A DNA stretch of 47,628 nucleotides from Bacteroidales bacterium (GTDB lineage Bacteria; Bacteroidota; Bacteroidia; Bacteroidales; F082): contig JAFZDU010000055.1 of NCBI GenBank assembly GCA_017561025.1, positions 1 to 47,628 on the forward strand, written 5' to 3'. The notes under the pieces were generated by a model. It was not told the origin of the DNA and did no database searches. It was given only the letters and a program-made list of their open reading frames with translations. Each line of letters begins with the position of its first letter. Positions within the stretch are counted from its first letter, which is position 1. Position numbers and translations under genes: made by a program. Positions 6,977 through 15,038 of the stretch are shown one piece after another.

Positions 6977-9900
6977 ATGGCAAAATTAAAGAACATCAAC
7001 GGTCACTTTGTAGAAAGCGACTATGAAAACGCTCTCATTACTTTCCTTGAAAGAGAAGGATGGCAATATCTGTTTGGTGACTCCATATCAAGAGCCAACA
7101 GAAAGGAAGTGCTTTATATGGATGATTTTTTGCAGTTCCTAAAAGACAATAGTAAGGACGTGAAGGAGGAGGAATTGCAAAGAATAGCAGATAACGTCAG
7201 ACTAGTGGGTGCGGATTCTGATTTTGCCACATTGCATAAAGTATATAAGTGGATGGTTGATGGTGTATCAGCGGTTGATAAGGACGGAAGACCAACGACA
7301 GTAAACTTGATAGATTTTACTTTCTTAGATAATCCTCGGAATGAGAATAAAAATATCTTTCGTGTCGTTAACCAATTCACTGTTGACTATATTAACAATG
7401 GTGTAACCCAAAACCGTAGGCCTGACGTATTATTGTATGTAAATGGCATGCCTGTTTGTGTGATAGAATTGAAGAATCCAACCGATGCTAAAGCAACCAT
7501 CTATGATGCATGGGAACAAATAAATATCCGCTACTGGCGAGACATCCCAGGTTTACTACACTATTGCCCATTAGCTTGCATTAGTGATGGCGTAAAGACA
7601 CGTTTAGGTACAGTAAGAACTCCTTACGAACACTTCTATGCTTGGCGACGTGTAGAGAATGGAGACAAAGTAAGTACCATGCCTTTTGACGAATTGGAAA
7701 CAATGGTTAAGGGTGTATATCGACCAAATAGATTTTTGGAAATATTCAGAGATTATGTCTATTTCCAAGACGAAAATTATGATAGTGATGAGAAAGAAAT
7801 AGTTTGTCGTTACCCACAGTTTTTTGCAACACGTTTGCTAAGAGAAAGCGTTATCAAATCTGTGAAAACAAAGAGCGGAAAAGGCGGTACTTATTTTGGA
7901 GCTACTGGTTGCGGAAAGACTTATACAATGGCTTTCCTTGCTCGTCAGCTCTCGATGCGATGTGCTTCAGAAATCGGTTCACCTACAATACTGATGATTG
8001 TTGACCGTGAAGATCTTCAAAAACAAGGGGCTAAACTATTTACAAAGAGTACAGAATTTCTTGGATTAGGAGAAGTTTCTGTCGTTCCAAGTAGAAAAAT
8101 ACTACGTGAAGAACTTAGTTTAAGAGATAGTGGTGGTTTCTTTATTTGTACTATTCAAAAATTCTGTGACCGAAAGGATGACCCGATAGGACTTATCAAT
8201 GAACGTAGCAATATTATCTGCTTCAGTGATGAAGCTCATAGAACGCAAATTGAAGGCTCAAAACGCATTCAATTCAGCGAGGATGCTGATGAGAATATGA
8301 AAGCCATGATATCCAAACCTTACGCAAAGGTGCTACGCGAGGCTTTGCCTAATGCAACCTTTGTTGGCTTTACAGGAACACCTATTGCTGAAACTTATCA
8401 GACTTTTGGCGACGAGATAGACCGTTATACGATGGATCAAGCTGTGGCAGACAAAATAACAGTACCAATTAAGTACCATCCACGTATTGCCAAAGTATTG
8501 CTCAATGCAGAAAAGGCTAAGGAAATTGAAGCATATTATGCTAAATGTGCTGACGAAGGTTCTACCAAAGAGGATATAGCAAAGAGTAAGAAAGCTATGA
8601 GCTCATTGGAAGTGATTTTGGGAGATTCTGATCGGTTGGATAAACTTGCTATAGATATACACGACCATTATGTTTCTTCAGTAGCAAATGATCCTGACAG
8701 AGTACAGAAAGCTATGATTGTATGCTCTAATCGTAAGATTGCATATGACTTGTTGCTAAAATTCAAGGCTCATTATCCTGAATGGTTCGCAGAGCGTAAG
8801 ACTCCAGAAGGAGTTGAAGTCTCGTCTGAAGAACTTAAAGAGTTGAAGGAAATGCCAACTATTGCAATGGTGGCCAGTGTAGGAAGCAACGATGAACCGG
8901 GCATGTATAACTACCTTGGTGGTGTAAAGAATGACAAACGTTCGGAAGATTTAGACGCTGCTTTCAAACAAGAGCATTCCAATTTCCGTATAGTGATTGT
9001 GGTGGATATGTGGATAACAGGCTTCGATGTGGAGTGCCTCACCTATATGTATAATGACAAACCACTACAGAAACATTCACTTATTCAAACCATTAGTCGT
9101 GCCAATCGTAAATATGCGGGTAAGGATTATGGCTTAATTGTTGACTATATTGGCATACGCGACCAGATGATGGAAGCCAGAAAGATGTATGGCGGTGATA
9201 ATTCTGTGGCATTGACAGAAGATGACATCGAACAAGCCACTTTCATATTCCGTGAATATATGGAGATTCTGAAAGTGTTGTTCAAGAACTATGATTTAAC
9301 ACCATTCCTAAAAATCGAAACAGATCCAGCAATGAGATATACATTGTTGGCAAAAGCCGCTGAATATGTATTCTCTTCAAATGAAAGTTTCAACACTGTT
9401 AGTAAGGATGGGAAGAAGACAAAGAAAGTTTCTTTCAAAACGTACTTTTTGCAGAATGTGAAAAGAATGCGTAAAGCTTATGACCTTTGTCAGCCATCGG
9501 GAGAACTACATGAAGAGGAATCAGCACTGGCACAATGCTTCATGGCTATTGCCGGTATGGTTTATAAAATGAATGGTACTGATGCCCCTGACACTGACAC
9601 AATGAATAGACGTGTGGCAAAAATGGTGGAAGAGGCCTTGAAGTACAATAATGTTGAGAGCATTCTTGAAGAAGGTGATGAAATGGATATATTCGGGCCA
9701 GAGTTTACAGAAAGACTTGAAGATATCAAGATGCCTGCATCAAAGTTGGAAACGCTGATAAAACTCCTCCGCAAACAAATAACAGAATATGGGAAGACGA
9801 ATCAAGTTGCTTCGAAGAAATTTCAAGAAATGTTAGAGTCTACTATTCAAGAATATCATAACAGACGCAAATTTCTTTCGGAAGAAGAAGCTGGTTCAAC

Positions 9901-10438
9901 TCAAGAGGCTACAGCTGAAAGTATCATTAAAAATGCCACAGAACAAGCTTTGAACATTCTTAAAGGTATGCAAGCAGATCGAGAAAGTTTCCGCAAATTA
10001 GGACTTACCTTTGAAGAAAAGGCTTTTTATGACATTCTGATTCATCTGAGAGATAAGAACAATTTTGTTTATGGTGAAGATAGAGAAATAGATGGAATTG
10101 TTGTTAACGAGAAGTGCAAGAGTTTAGCTTGTAAAATTCGTGAAATCATTGATACGAAATCGTCTTTTGCCGATTGGCTTAATAACCAACGAGTGCGAGA
10201 CCAATTAAAACAGGATATCAAGATTTGTCTTGTCAAGAACGGATATCCTCCACAGTACACTCCTGAAGTTTTTCGCGAAGTAATGGAACAGGTAGAGAAC
10301 TTCAAGGAAAATGAGCCGATAGATTATAAACCTTCAGCTAAAGTAATTCCATATGCACAGTTTGAAGAGGGTGAAGGGATAATGATTGTAGCAGAAGATA
10401 CTTGTAGTTCAATTGCTAACAAACTTAGCCAAACATAA
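6977..10438 (+). CDS. hsdR: Type I restriction-modification system, restriction subunit HsdR
   Basis: This 1153-aa protein is the ATP-dependent translocase/endonuclease of the type I complex. The N-terminal PD-(D/E)xK nuclease domain has RRPDVLLY (Asp150) and VIELKNPT (Glu164, Lys166). The SF2 motor has Walker A GATGCGKT at 308-315, DEAH at 418-421 and the motif III-like FVGFTGTPI. VVDMWITGFD and TISRANRKY form the second RecA lobe. The C-terminal part (about 780-1150) is helical and would dock onto HsdM/HsdS. The length is typical. It is separated from hsdM/hsdS by the OLD/UvrD pair but remains on the same strand, with only 25 nt before it and no obvious promoter of its own. Confidence 0.95.
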   Translation: MAKLKNINGHFVESDYENALITFLEREGWQYLFGDSISRANRKEVLYMDDFLQFLKDNSKDVKEEELQRIADNVRLVGADSDFATLHKVYKWMVDGVSAVDKDGRPTTVNLIDFTFLDNPRNENKNIFRVVNQFTVDYINNGVTQNRRPDVLLYVNGMPVCVIELKNPTDAKATIYDAWEQINIRYWRDIPGLLHYCPLACISDGVKTRLGTVRTPYEHFYAWRRVENGDKVSTMPFDELETMVKGVYRPNRFLEIFRDYVYFQDENYDSDEKEIVCRYPQFFATRLLRESVIKSVKTKSGKGGTYFGATGCGKTYTMAFLARQLSMRCASEIGSPTILMIVDREDLQKQGAKLFTKSTEFLGLGEVSVVPSRKILREELSLRDSGGFFICTIQKFCDRKDDPIGLINERSNIICFSDEAHRTQIEGSKRIQFSEDADENMKAMISKPYAKVLREALPNATFVGFTGTPIAETYQTFGDEIDRYTMDQAVADKITVPIKYHPRIAKVLLNAEKAKEIEAYYAKCADEGSTKEDIAKSKKAMSSLEVILGDSDRLDKLAIDIHDHYVSSVANDPDRVQKAMIVCSNRKIAYDLLLKFKAHYPEWFAERKTPEGVEVSSEELKELKEMPTIAMVASVGSNDEPGMYNYLGGVKNDKRSEDLDAAFKQEHSNFRIVIVVDMWITGFDVECLTYMYNDKPLQKHSLIQTISRANRKYAGKDYGLIVDYIGIRDQMMEARKMYGGDNSVALTEDDIEQATFIFREYMEILKVLFKNYDLTPFLKIETDPAMRYTLLAKAAEYVFSSNESFNTVSKDGKKTKKVSFKTYFLQNVKRMRKAYDLCQPSGELHEEESALAQCFMAIAGMVYKMNGTDAPDTDTMNRRVAKMVEEALKYNNVESILEEGDEMDIFGPEFTERLEDIKMPASKLETLIKLLRKQITEYGKTNQVASKKFQEMLESTIQEYHNRRKFLSEEEAGSTQEATAESIIKNATEQALNILKGMQADRESFRKLGLTFEEKAFYDILIHLRDKNNFVYGEDREIDGIVVNEKCKSLACKIREIIDTKSSFADWLNNQRVRDQLKQDIKICLVKNGYPPQYTPEVFREVMEQVENFKENEPIDYKPSAKVIPYAQFEEGEGIMIVAEDTCSSIANKLSQT

Positions 10439-10824
10439 TTCTATTATTGTAGTAATCTTTAGTCTTGTGAGGAAGCACTGCCTCGAAGCAAGCTATAACC
10501 ACAGTCGTACCATCTTCGTACCAAGTTTGTATCACGTTCGAAGTAGGATAGGAGAGAGAAAAGTTGATTTATAGAAAATGCCTAAAAATAATATCGGATT
10601 CAACTATATATTTTAAAAAAACATTCTCTTTGCAAAAGAAATTGATAACCGACGAAAGACTGATAGAGCGAAGTAGTCGGTTATCGATTTTTATTTTATG
10701 ACAATATATTCCTTTTGTCAAGCGTTTGCAAATGAGATGTTTCGTTTTTTAAAATTTTTTAACTTGATGTTAACAAAAGTAGGGAAGAAGTATCAAGATT
10801 TTTAAGAGAATAAAAAGTTGTGTG
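10439..10824. other. Intergenic region after hsdR (386 bp), right edge of the defence operon
   Basis: No convincing gene is visible. It contains an 8-bp direct repeat TCGTACCA at 10505-10512 and 10516-10523, the strong hairpin at 10641-10692, and a short inverted repeat TGACAA/TTGTCA at 10699-10720. The rest is AT-rich. No tRNA, integrase or clear flanking direct repeat marks the island boundary. Confidence 0.5.
10641..10692. terminator. Hairpin terminator between hsdR and the convergent regulator gene
   Basis: GATAACCGAC (10644-10653) pairs with GTCGGTTATC (10676-10685), extendable by three pairs including one G-U. The loop is 22 nt and a T-rich run begins at 10687. It lies between two convergent genes and probably terminates hsdR transcription. 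On the other strand the following sequence is only moderately T-rich. Confidence 0.7.
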
Positions 10825-12606
10825 CTATACGATAAGGTCTCGCAGACTTTCTCTTATGGTCTTGTCGGTGCCTAGAATGTTTTGTATTTTTTTCAGTCTG
10901 TTATAAATGATGTTATAGCTCTTTCCTGTGACGGCAGAGATATGTTTCTCGTCCATGCCGATAAGTTCGAGACAGAAATATAATATGTCGTCGTATTTCA
11001 AGCCTTCATGATCACTTACGATTCTGCTTAAAGCATTGTCAAATGTCTTGTTGAACAAGTCGATAAGTTCTTTCTTTTCACTTTCACTTAATATCAGATC
11101 TGGATATTGCATGTTGGTCTTTATCGAGTTGTCATGGCTGATGTCTACTAATCGTTTGCACATGCTTGATTCAATCAGCTTCTTTAATTTCATGTCAAAA
11201 GGTGCATGAGTGAGATATTTCTTTGTCTTGATATCATGTAACTCACTTTCAAGATATTTGATTTTTTGTTTGATATGTTTGTTCTCGGATGATTTCTTGT
11301 CTATCTTTTCCTGTAAAGAATTGATATAAAATTTCTTTTCATTTATTTCATTATTGTATTTGTTGTTTTTCAATTTAAGCAGAAACATGCCAAGTACGAA
11401 AAACAATATAGTAGACAATAATATAATTGCTAGACATACCATTATTCTATTGTATAGATAATTGTTATGTCTCTCAATCTTATATTGTTCGTACATTGAA
11501 GTTATCTCTGTCTTTATTTTGGACAGCATAAGTTCGTTGTTCGTTTCTTTATTGAGAATAGGAGCGTATTTGGCTAGCAATTCATTATTATTGGTTTTTA
11601 ATGCTATCTCTACTATATGATTTGCAGCATCAATTTTTGAGAATTTATTGTCAGGGAAATAATGTTCATAATAGTAAATGGCAGAATCTAGAATGCCGAG
11701 GTCGTAGTATATGTCGCCGAGAACTCCAGCCACTTCCATTCTTTGAGAGCCTGCCTTCAATGAGTTAAATTGTTTTAACATTATATCGAATGGTTCGTCG
11801 TGATATCCTAAGTTATACATGATAGTCGAGCTTATTCTGACTACTTCATTTTTTATCAATGAGTCCTCGTAACACTCAGTCGCTATTGAGTCGGCAACGG
11901 AAAGATGTCTCAGCGCAATCTGGTAATCGTGATTCTGTGCATACATGATGGCGATGATGATATTGTTTCTTGCCATTGCCATATAGTTCTTTTCATTGTT
12001 GAACAGAATATTGGCGTTGTTAAGACATTCAATGGCAGGCGAGTATGCGTCGAGCCAGTATAATATGTCGCTTATTCTCACAAAAGTCAAGGCCTTGAAA
12101 TGGTTGATGTCATCATTCTTTCCGTTGAAGATATTGATGTTTTCTATAAGATTGAGCGATTCCAGATAATTGCTGAAGGCTTCTTTATATTGCTCCGTTT
12201 CTTCTTTGCATACGCCTTTGTAGTAGTGAGCTCTAGCATTCTGAAAAAGTATTTCGTTGTTCTTCGGATATAATTTTGTAAGGCTGTCGAAGTATAAGAC
12301 AGCTTCGTTAACGAACCTTTCATTTACAGCAATTAAATCTGATTTATATCTTGCCTCAGCTAATAGTATATGGTATTCATAGAATTCCGCTTCTGAGAAA
12401 TTGTTTATTTCAGGAGAGTTTTCCAATTCTTCAAGTCGTTCCAATGCTGTTTCAGGGTCATCGTTTATCATTTGTGTGATGCCTTTTAGGTTGGCATAAT
12501 GGTAAGGAGTCTCACTTTCTGTATATAGATTGAACCTTGAACATGAGATGGAAAATACGAACAATGTGACAAGTGCCGTCAGTATAAAAAGTAGAGATTT
12601 TTTCAT
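10825..12606 (-). CDS. TPR-repeat transmembrane regulator with C-terminal HTH (Bacteroidota type)
   Basis: This 593-aa protein belongs to the Bacteroidota class of membrane-anchored TPR regulators. It has an N-terminal hydrophobic signal with a possible lipobox ending at Cys22 (FSISC). Tetratricopeptide-like helices span about 40-370, and a single transmembrane segment lies at about 388-410. A coiled coil (about 415-460) follows, then a C-terminal helix-turn-helix (about 540-585; DEKHISAVTGKSYNIIYNRL) of the LuxR/response-regulator kind. The layout implies periplasmic sensing and cytoplasmic DNA binding; the ligand and targets are unknown. I use the Met followed by KKSLLFIL rather than a start 7 codons earlier, because a -7 box, TACATTTG (12632-12625 on this strand), puts the transcript start between them. 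It lies just after dgt on the same strand. Confidence 0.75.
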   Translation of the reverse strand: MKKSLLFILTALVTLFVFSISCSRFNLYTESETPYHYANLKGITQMINDDPETALERLEELENSPEINNFSEAEFYEYHILLAEARYKSDLIAVNERFVNEAVLYFDSLTKLYPKNNEILFQNARAHYYKGVCKEETEQYKEAFSNYLESLNLIENINIFNGKNDDINHFKALTFVRISDILYWLDAYSPAIECLNNANILFNNEKNYMAMARNNIIIAIMYAQNHDYQIALRHLSVADSIATECYEDSLIKNEVVRISSTIMYNLGYHDEPFDIMLKQFNSLKAGSQRMEVAGVLGDIYYDLGILDSAIYYYEHYFPDNKFSKIDAANHIVEIALKTNNNELLAKYAPILNKETNNELMLSKIKTEITSMYEQYKIERHNNYLYNRIMVCLAIILLSTILFFVLGMFLLKLKNNKYNNEINEKKFYINSLQEKIDKKSSENKHIKQKIKYLESELHDIKTKKYLTHAPFDMKLKKLIESSMCKRLVDISHDNSIKTNMQYPDLILSESEKKELIDLFNKTFDNALSRIVSDHEGLKYDDILYFCLELIGMDEKHISAVTGKSYNIIYNRLKKIQNILGTDKTIRESLRDLIV

Positions 12607-12624
12607 TGCGGAAAATTTTATAGG

Positions 12625-12632
12625 CAAATGTA
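12625..12632 (-). promoter_or_regulatory. -7 promoter element of the TPR regulator
   Basis: Read on the minus strand this is TACATTTG, matching TAnnTTTG. No convincing -33 TTTG is seen at the usual distance. Transcription would start near 12618, a few nt upstream of the chosen start codon at 12606. Confidence 0.4.
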
Positions 12633-12665
12633 TAAAAAACTACGATTGGAATTGTTAAAATTCAA

Positions 12666-13979
12666 TTATTTGATTCCTCTTAAATCCTTATACAATTGAA
12701 CGGCATATAAATCCGTCATGTTGGAGATGTAGTCTATAGCCACCTGAATGCGAGAATACAAGTCATCGCCATTGTTCTTGAACTGGTCTGGAATCAATGA
12801 CAGCAGCTTCTTGTTGTATGTCTTGTCGGGATTAACCACAGCTTGAACGAATTCGTCTGTCAGTTCTCCTATTACGTTGAAACCCGTCAGTTCCACTTTC
12901 ATCACAGATGTGTGCTTGTAAATGTTTTCTGATGAAAACCTACGGCATTTCTCTAGAGCGTTCTTTTCGAATTCAGGCAGATGCGACACCAGGCTTTTTT
13001 CGAAATCTCCATTCATTATGGTATCGTAGTTGTCTAAGAATACCTTAGATACGCAGTCGACGAGTTTATTGATGGCGGTAGCTCTTAGGAATGCTATCCT
13101 TTCATTGTTGTCGGTTACAGTCTCGTATACGTTGTCTTTTCTGTCGTGAAACCATTTTTCATCTTCCTTGAAGAAGGAGCTGAGGTAGAAGTCGGCTTGT
13201 TCTGTCGATACAATTCCTCTTTTTTGAGCATCTTCCATGTCGAGGATGAGATAGCATATATCGTCGGCAGCTTCCATGATGTAAGACAGAGGATGACGGG
13301 CATAAATCAAAGCCTTTTCGTCTATGCATTTTATGCCGCAGCCTTCCATGACTTTTTTGAATGTATCTGTTTCGGAATAGAACACATTGTATTTCTTTCT
13401 TCCGTTTTTGTTGAAAGAAGGGTAGGGGTATTTTATCAATGTGGCTAGAGTGGCGTAAGTCAGCGACATGCCTCCTGGTCGTCTGCCTTTGAACTGATGT
13501 GTCAGCTGTCGGAATGCGTTGGCGTTGCCTTCAAAAGAAACGAAATCTGACCATTGATAATCTGGAATGTCTTTTTCCAGGTCTTTTCCGGGTCCTTCCT
13601 TGAAATAGCTGCTTATAGTCTCTTCACCAGAGTGCCCGAATGGAGGGTTGCCAAGGTCGTGGGCAAGGCATGCTGCCGATACAATGGTGTCGATGTCGTA
13701 TATCTCGTTGATGAAATCATTGCCGAATTTGCTGATGAGGTTCTTGGATACTATCCTTGCTATAGAGCGTCCTACACTTGCTACTTCAAGGCTATGTGTC
13801 AGACGGTTATGGACCATGATGCTTCCCGGGAGAGGGAATACCTGAGTCTTGTTCTGGAGGCGTCTGAATATATTAGAGAAGATGATTCTGTCGTAGTCGC
13901 GCTGAAAGGCATTACGGATATCGGAGTTCTTGTATTCTCTGAATTCTCTCTCAGCCGACAGCAATGATTTCCATTCCAT
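12666..13979 (-). CDS. dgt: Deoxyguanosinetriphosphate triphosphohydrolase-like HD-domain protein
   Basis: This 437-aa cytoplasmic enzyme of the Dgt family hydrolyses dNTPs, classically dGTP, to the nucleoside and triphosphate. The HD-domain metal site is visible: NRLTHSLEVASVGRSIAR (His62), then ACLAHDLGNPPFGHSGEE (His107/Asp108). A later Asp sits in MEAADDICYLILDMEDA. The N-terminal FRRLQNKTQVFPL block is typical of dNTPases. It starts 5 nt after the tsaD stop, so the two are probably co-transcribed. Some Dgt/SAMHD1-like enzymes limit phage replication by depleting dNTPs; nothing here shows that role. Confidence 0.9.
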   Translation of the reverse strand: MEWKSLLSAEREFREYKNSDIRNAFQRDYDRIIFSNIFRRLQNKTQVFPLPGSIMVHNRLTHSLEVASVGRSIARIVSKNLISKFGNDFINEIYDIDTIVSAACLAHDLGNPPFGHSGEETISSYFKEGPGKDLEKDIPDYQWSDFVSFEGNANAFRQLTHQFKGRRPGGMSLTYATLATLIKYPYPSFNKNGRKKYNVFYSETDTFKKVMEGCGIKCIDEKALIYARHPLSYIMEAADDICYLILDMEDAQKRGIVSTEQADFYLSSFFKEDEKWFHDRKDNVYETVTDNNERIAFLRATAINKLVDCVSKVFLDNYDTIMNGDFEKSLVSHLPEFEKNALEKCRRFSSENIYKHTSVMKVELTGFNVIGELTDEFVQAVVNPDKTYNKKLLSLIPDQFKNNGDDLYSRIQVAIDYISNMTDLYAVQLYKDLRGIK

Positions 13980-13984
13980 AACGA

Positions 13985-15010
13985 TTATTTTTGTGTTGTT
14001 GTTCTTGCGTAAGGTGTCAGGTCTTGTGTTGCGAACTGTCCGCTCTTATATTTGAAGTAGCCTGAAATTCCTATCATGGCTGCGTTGTCGGTGCTGAACT
14101 TGAATTTAGGGATGAAGACCTCCCAACCGTAGCGTTTGCCGTTTTCGTGCATCGCTTTTTGTAATCCAGAGTTGGCAGAAACGCCGCCTGCAATAGCAAC
14201 TTGTTTGATGCCTGTTTCTTTTGTTGCTTTTACCAGTTTTTTCATCAAAGTCTCGATGATTTCCTTTTGAATAGAAGCGCACAAGTCGGCTTTGTTCTTT
14301 TCTACGAAGTCAGGGTCTTCTTTAAGCCTGTCTCGCAAGAAATAGAGGAAGCTGGTCTTCAGTCCGCTGAAACTGTAGTTGAGACCTGGTATGTTGGCTT
14401 TGCTGAAGGAGAAAGCCTCGGGATTGCCTTCTTTGGCGAGGCGGTCGATGATAGGTCCTCCAGGATATGGAAGTCCCATGATTTTCGCTATTTTGTCAAA
14501 AGCCTCGCCTGCAGCGTCGTCGATTGTCTTTCCGATAATCTCCAGGTCGAAATAGTCGTTGACCTTGATTATCTGGGTGTGACCTCCCGATACTGCCAGA
14601 CATAAGAATGGGAATTCAGGCACTTTGGTGACTTCGCCTTCCTCTTGTGCAAACAATGCCATGATATGTCCGTTTGTGTGATTTACTTCTATGAGAGGAA
14701 TGTCCATAGAAAGAGCGAAAGCCTTTGAAAATGATGTTCCTACCAAAAGTGAGCCCAAAAGTCCAGGACCACGTGTAAAAGCTATTGCACTTAATTGATT
14801 TTTTGTTATATTTGCGTTCTTTAAAGCAGCATCAACGACAGGTATGATATTCTGCTGATGAGCGCGTGATGCTAACTCAGGAATTACGCCGCCGTATTGT
14901 CGGTGAACATCTTGGTTAGCAATGACGTTAGATAAAACAGTCGTACCTCTGAGCACTGCTGCTGAGGTGTCGTCACATGACGATTCGATAGCTAATATAT
15001 ATTCGTTCAT
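13985..15010 (-). CDS. tsaD: tRNA N6-adenosine threonylcarbamoyltransferase TsaD
   Basis: This 341-aa enzyme transfers threonylcarbamoyl from TC-AMP to A37 of ANN-decoding tRNAs, working with TsaB and TsaE. Family signatures are clear: ILAIESSCDDTSAAV at the N-terminus, the metal ligands His111 and His115 in NHTNGH, AVSGGHTQI, and the C-terminal FSTDNAAMIG. The reading frame extends 63 codons upstream, but those residues are hydrophobic and unlike the family, so Met at 15010 (MNEYILAIES) is the start. It is transcribed divergently from tamB, whose 5' end lies immediately upstream. A -7-like TATTTTTG lies at 15036-15029 on this strand. Confidence 0.95.
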   Translation of the reverse strand: MNEYILAIESSCDDTSAAVLRGTTVLSNVIANQDVHRQYGGVIPELASRAHQQNIIPVVDAALKNANITKNQLSAIAFTRGPGLLGSLLVGTSFSKAFALSMDIPLIEVNHTNGHIMALFAQEEGEVTKVPEFPFLCLAVSGGHTQIIKVNDYFDLEIIGKTIDDAAGEAFDKIAKIMGLPYPGGPIIDRLAKEGNPEAFSFSKANIPGLNYSFSGLKTSFLYFLRDRLKEDPDFVEKNKADLCASIQKEIIETLMKKLVKATKETGIKQVAIAGGVSANSGLQKAMHENGKRYGWEVFIPKFKFSTDNAAMIGISGYFKYKSGQFATQDLTPYARTTTQK

Positions 15011-15024
15011 AATCATAAATAGAA

Positions 15025-15038
15025 AGGACAAAAATACG
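15025..15038 (+). promoter_or_regulatory. Ribosome-binding site and apparent ACG start codon of tamB
   Basis: AGGA (15025-15028), 7 nt spacer, ACG (15036-15038), then codons for KKTIIHSIL. The geometry is that of a normal start whose ATG has become ACG. A sequencing error or a true non-canonical start would look the same. Confidence 0.5.
15029..15036 (-). promoter_or_regulatory. Candidate -7 element for tsaD-dgt
   Basis: TATTTTTG on the minus strand fits TAnnTTTG and lies 19 nt upstream of the tsaD ATG. No clear -33 box is visible. It overlaps the apparent tamB start codon, so tsaD initiation and tamB translation signals share sequence. Confidence 0.35.

Noticed and set aside
372-10438. Prophage or integrative element carrying the defence genes
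   Set aside because: No integrase, phage structural genes, attachment-site duplication or adjacent tRNA is seen at either edge; it is better described as a defence operon.
13146-13967. Plus-strand reading frames of 100 and 137 codons inside the dgt region
   Set aside because: They are antisense shadows of the well-supported dgt gene and show no domain features of their own.
14922-15035. ATG at 14922 as the tamB start
   Set aside because: It lies in antisense tsaD coding sequence, has no ribosome site, and the added 38 residues do not look like a membrane-anchor leader, whereas a good AGGA and KKT-type start lie downstream.
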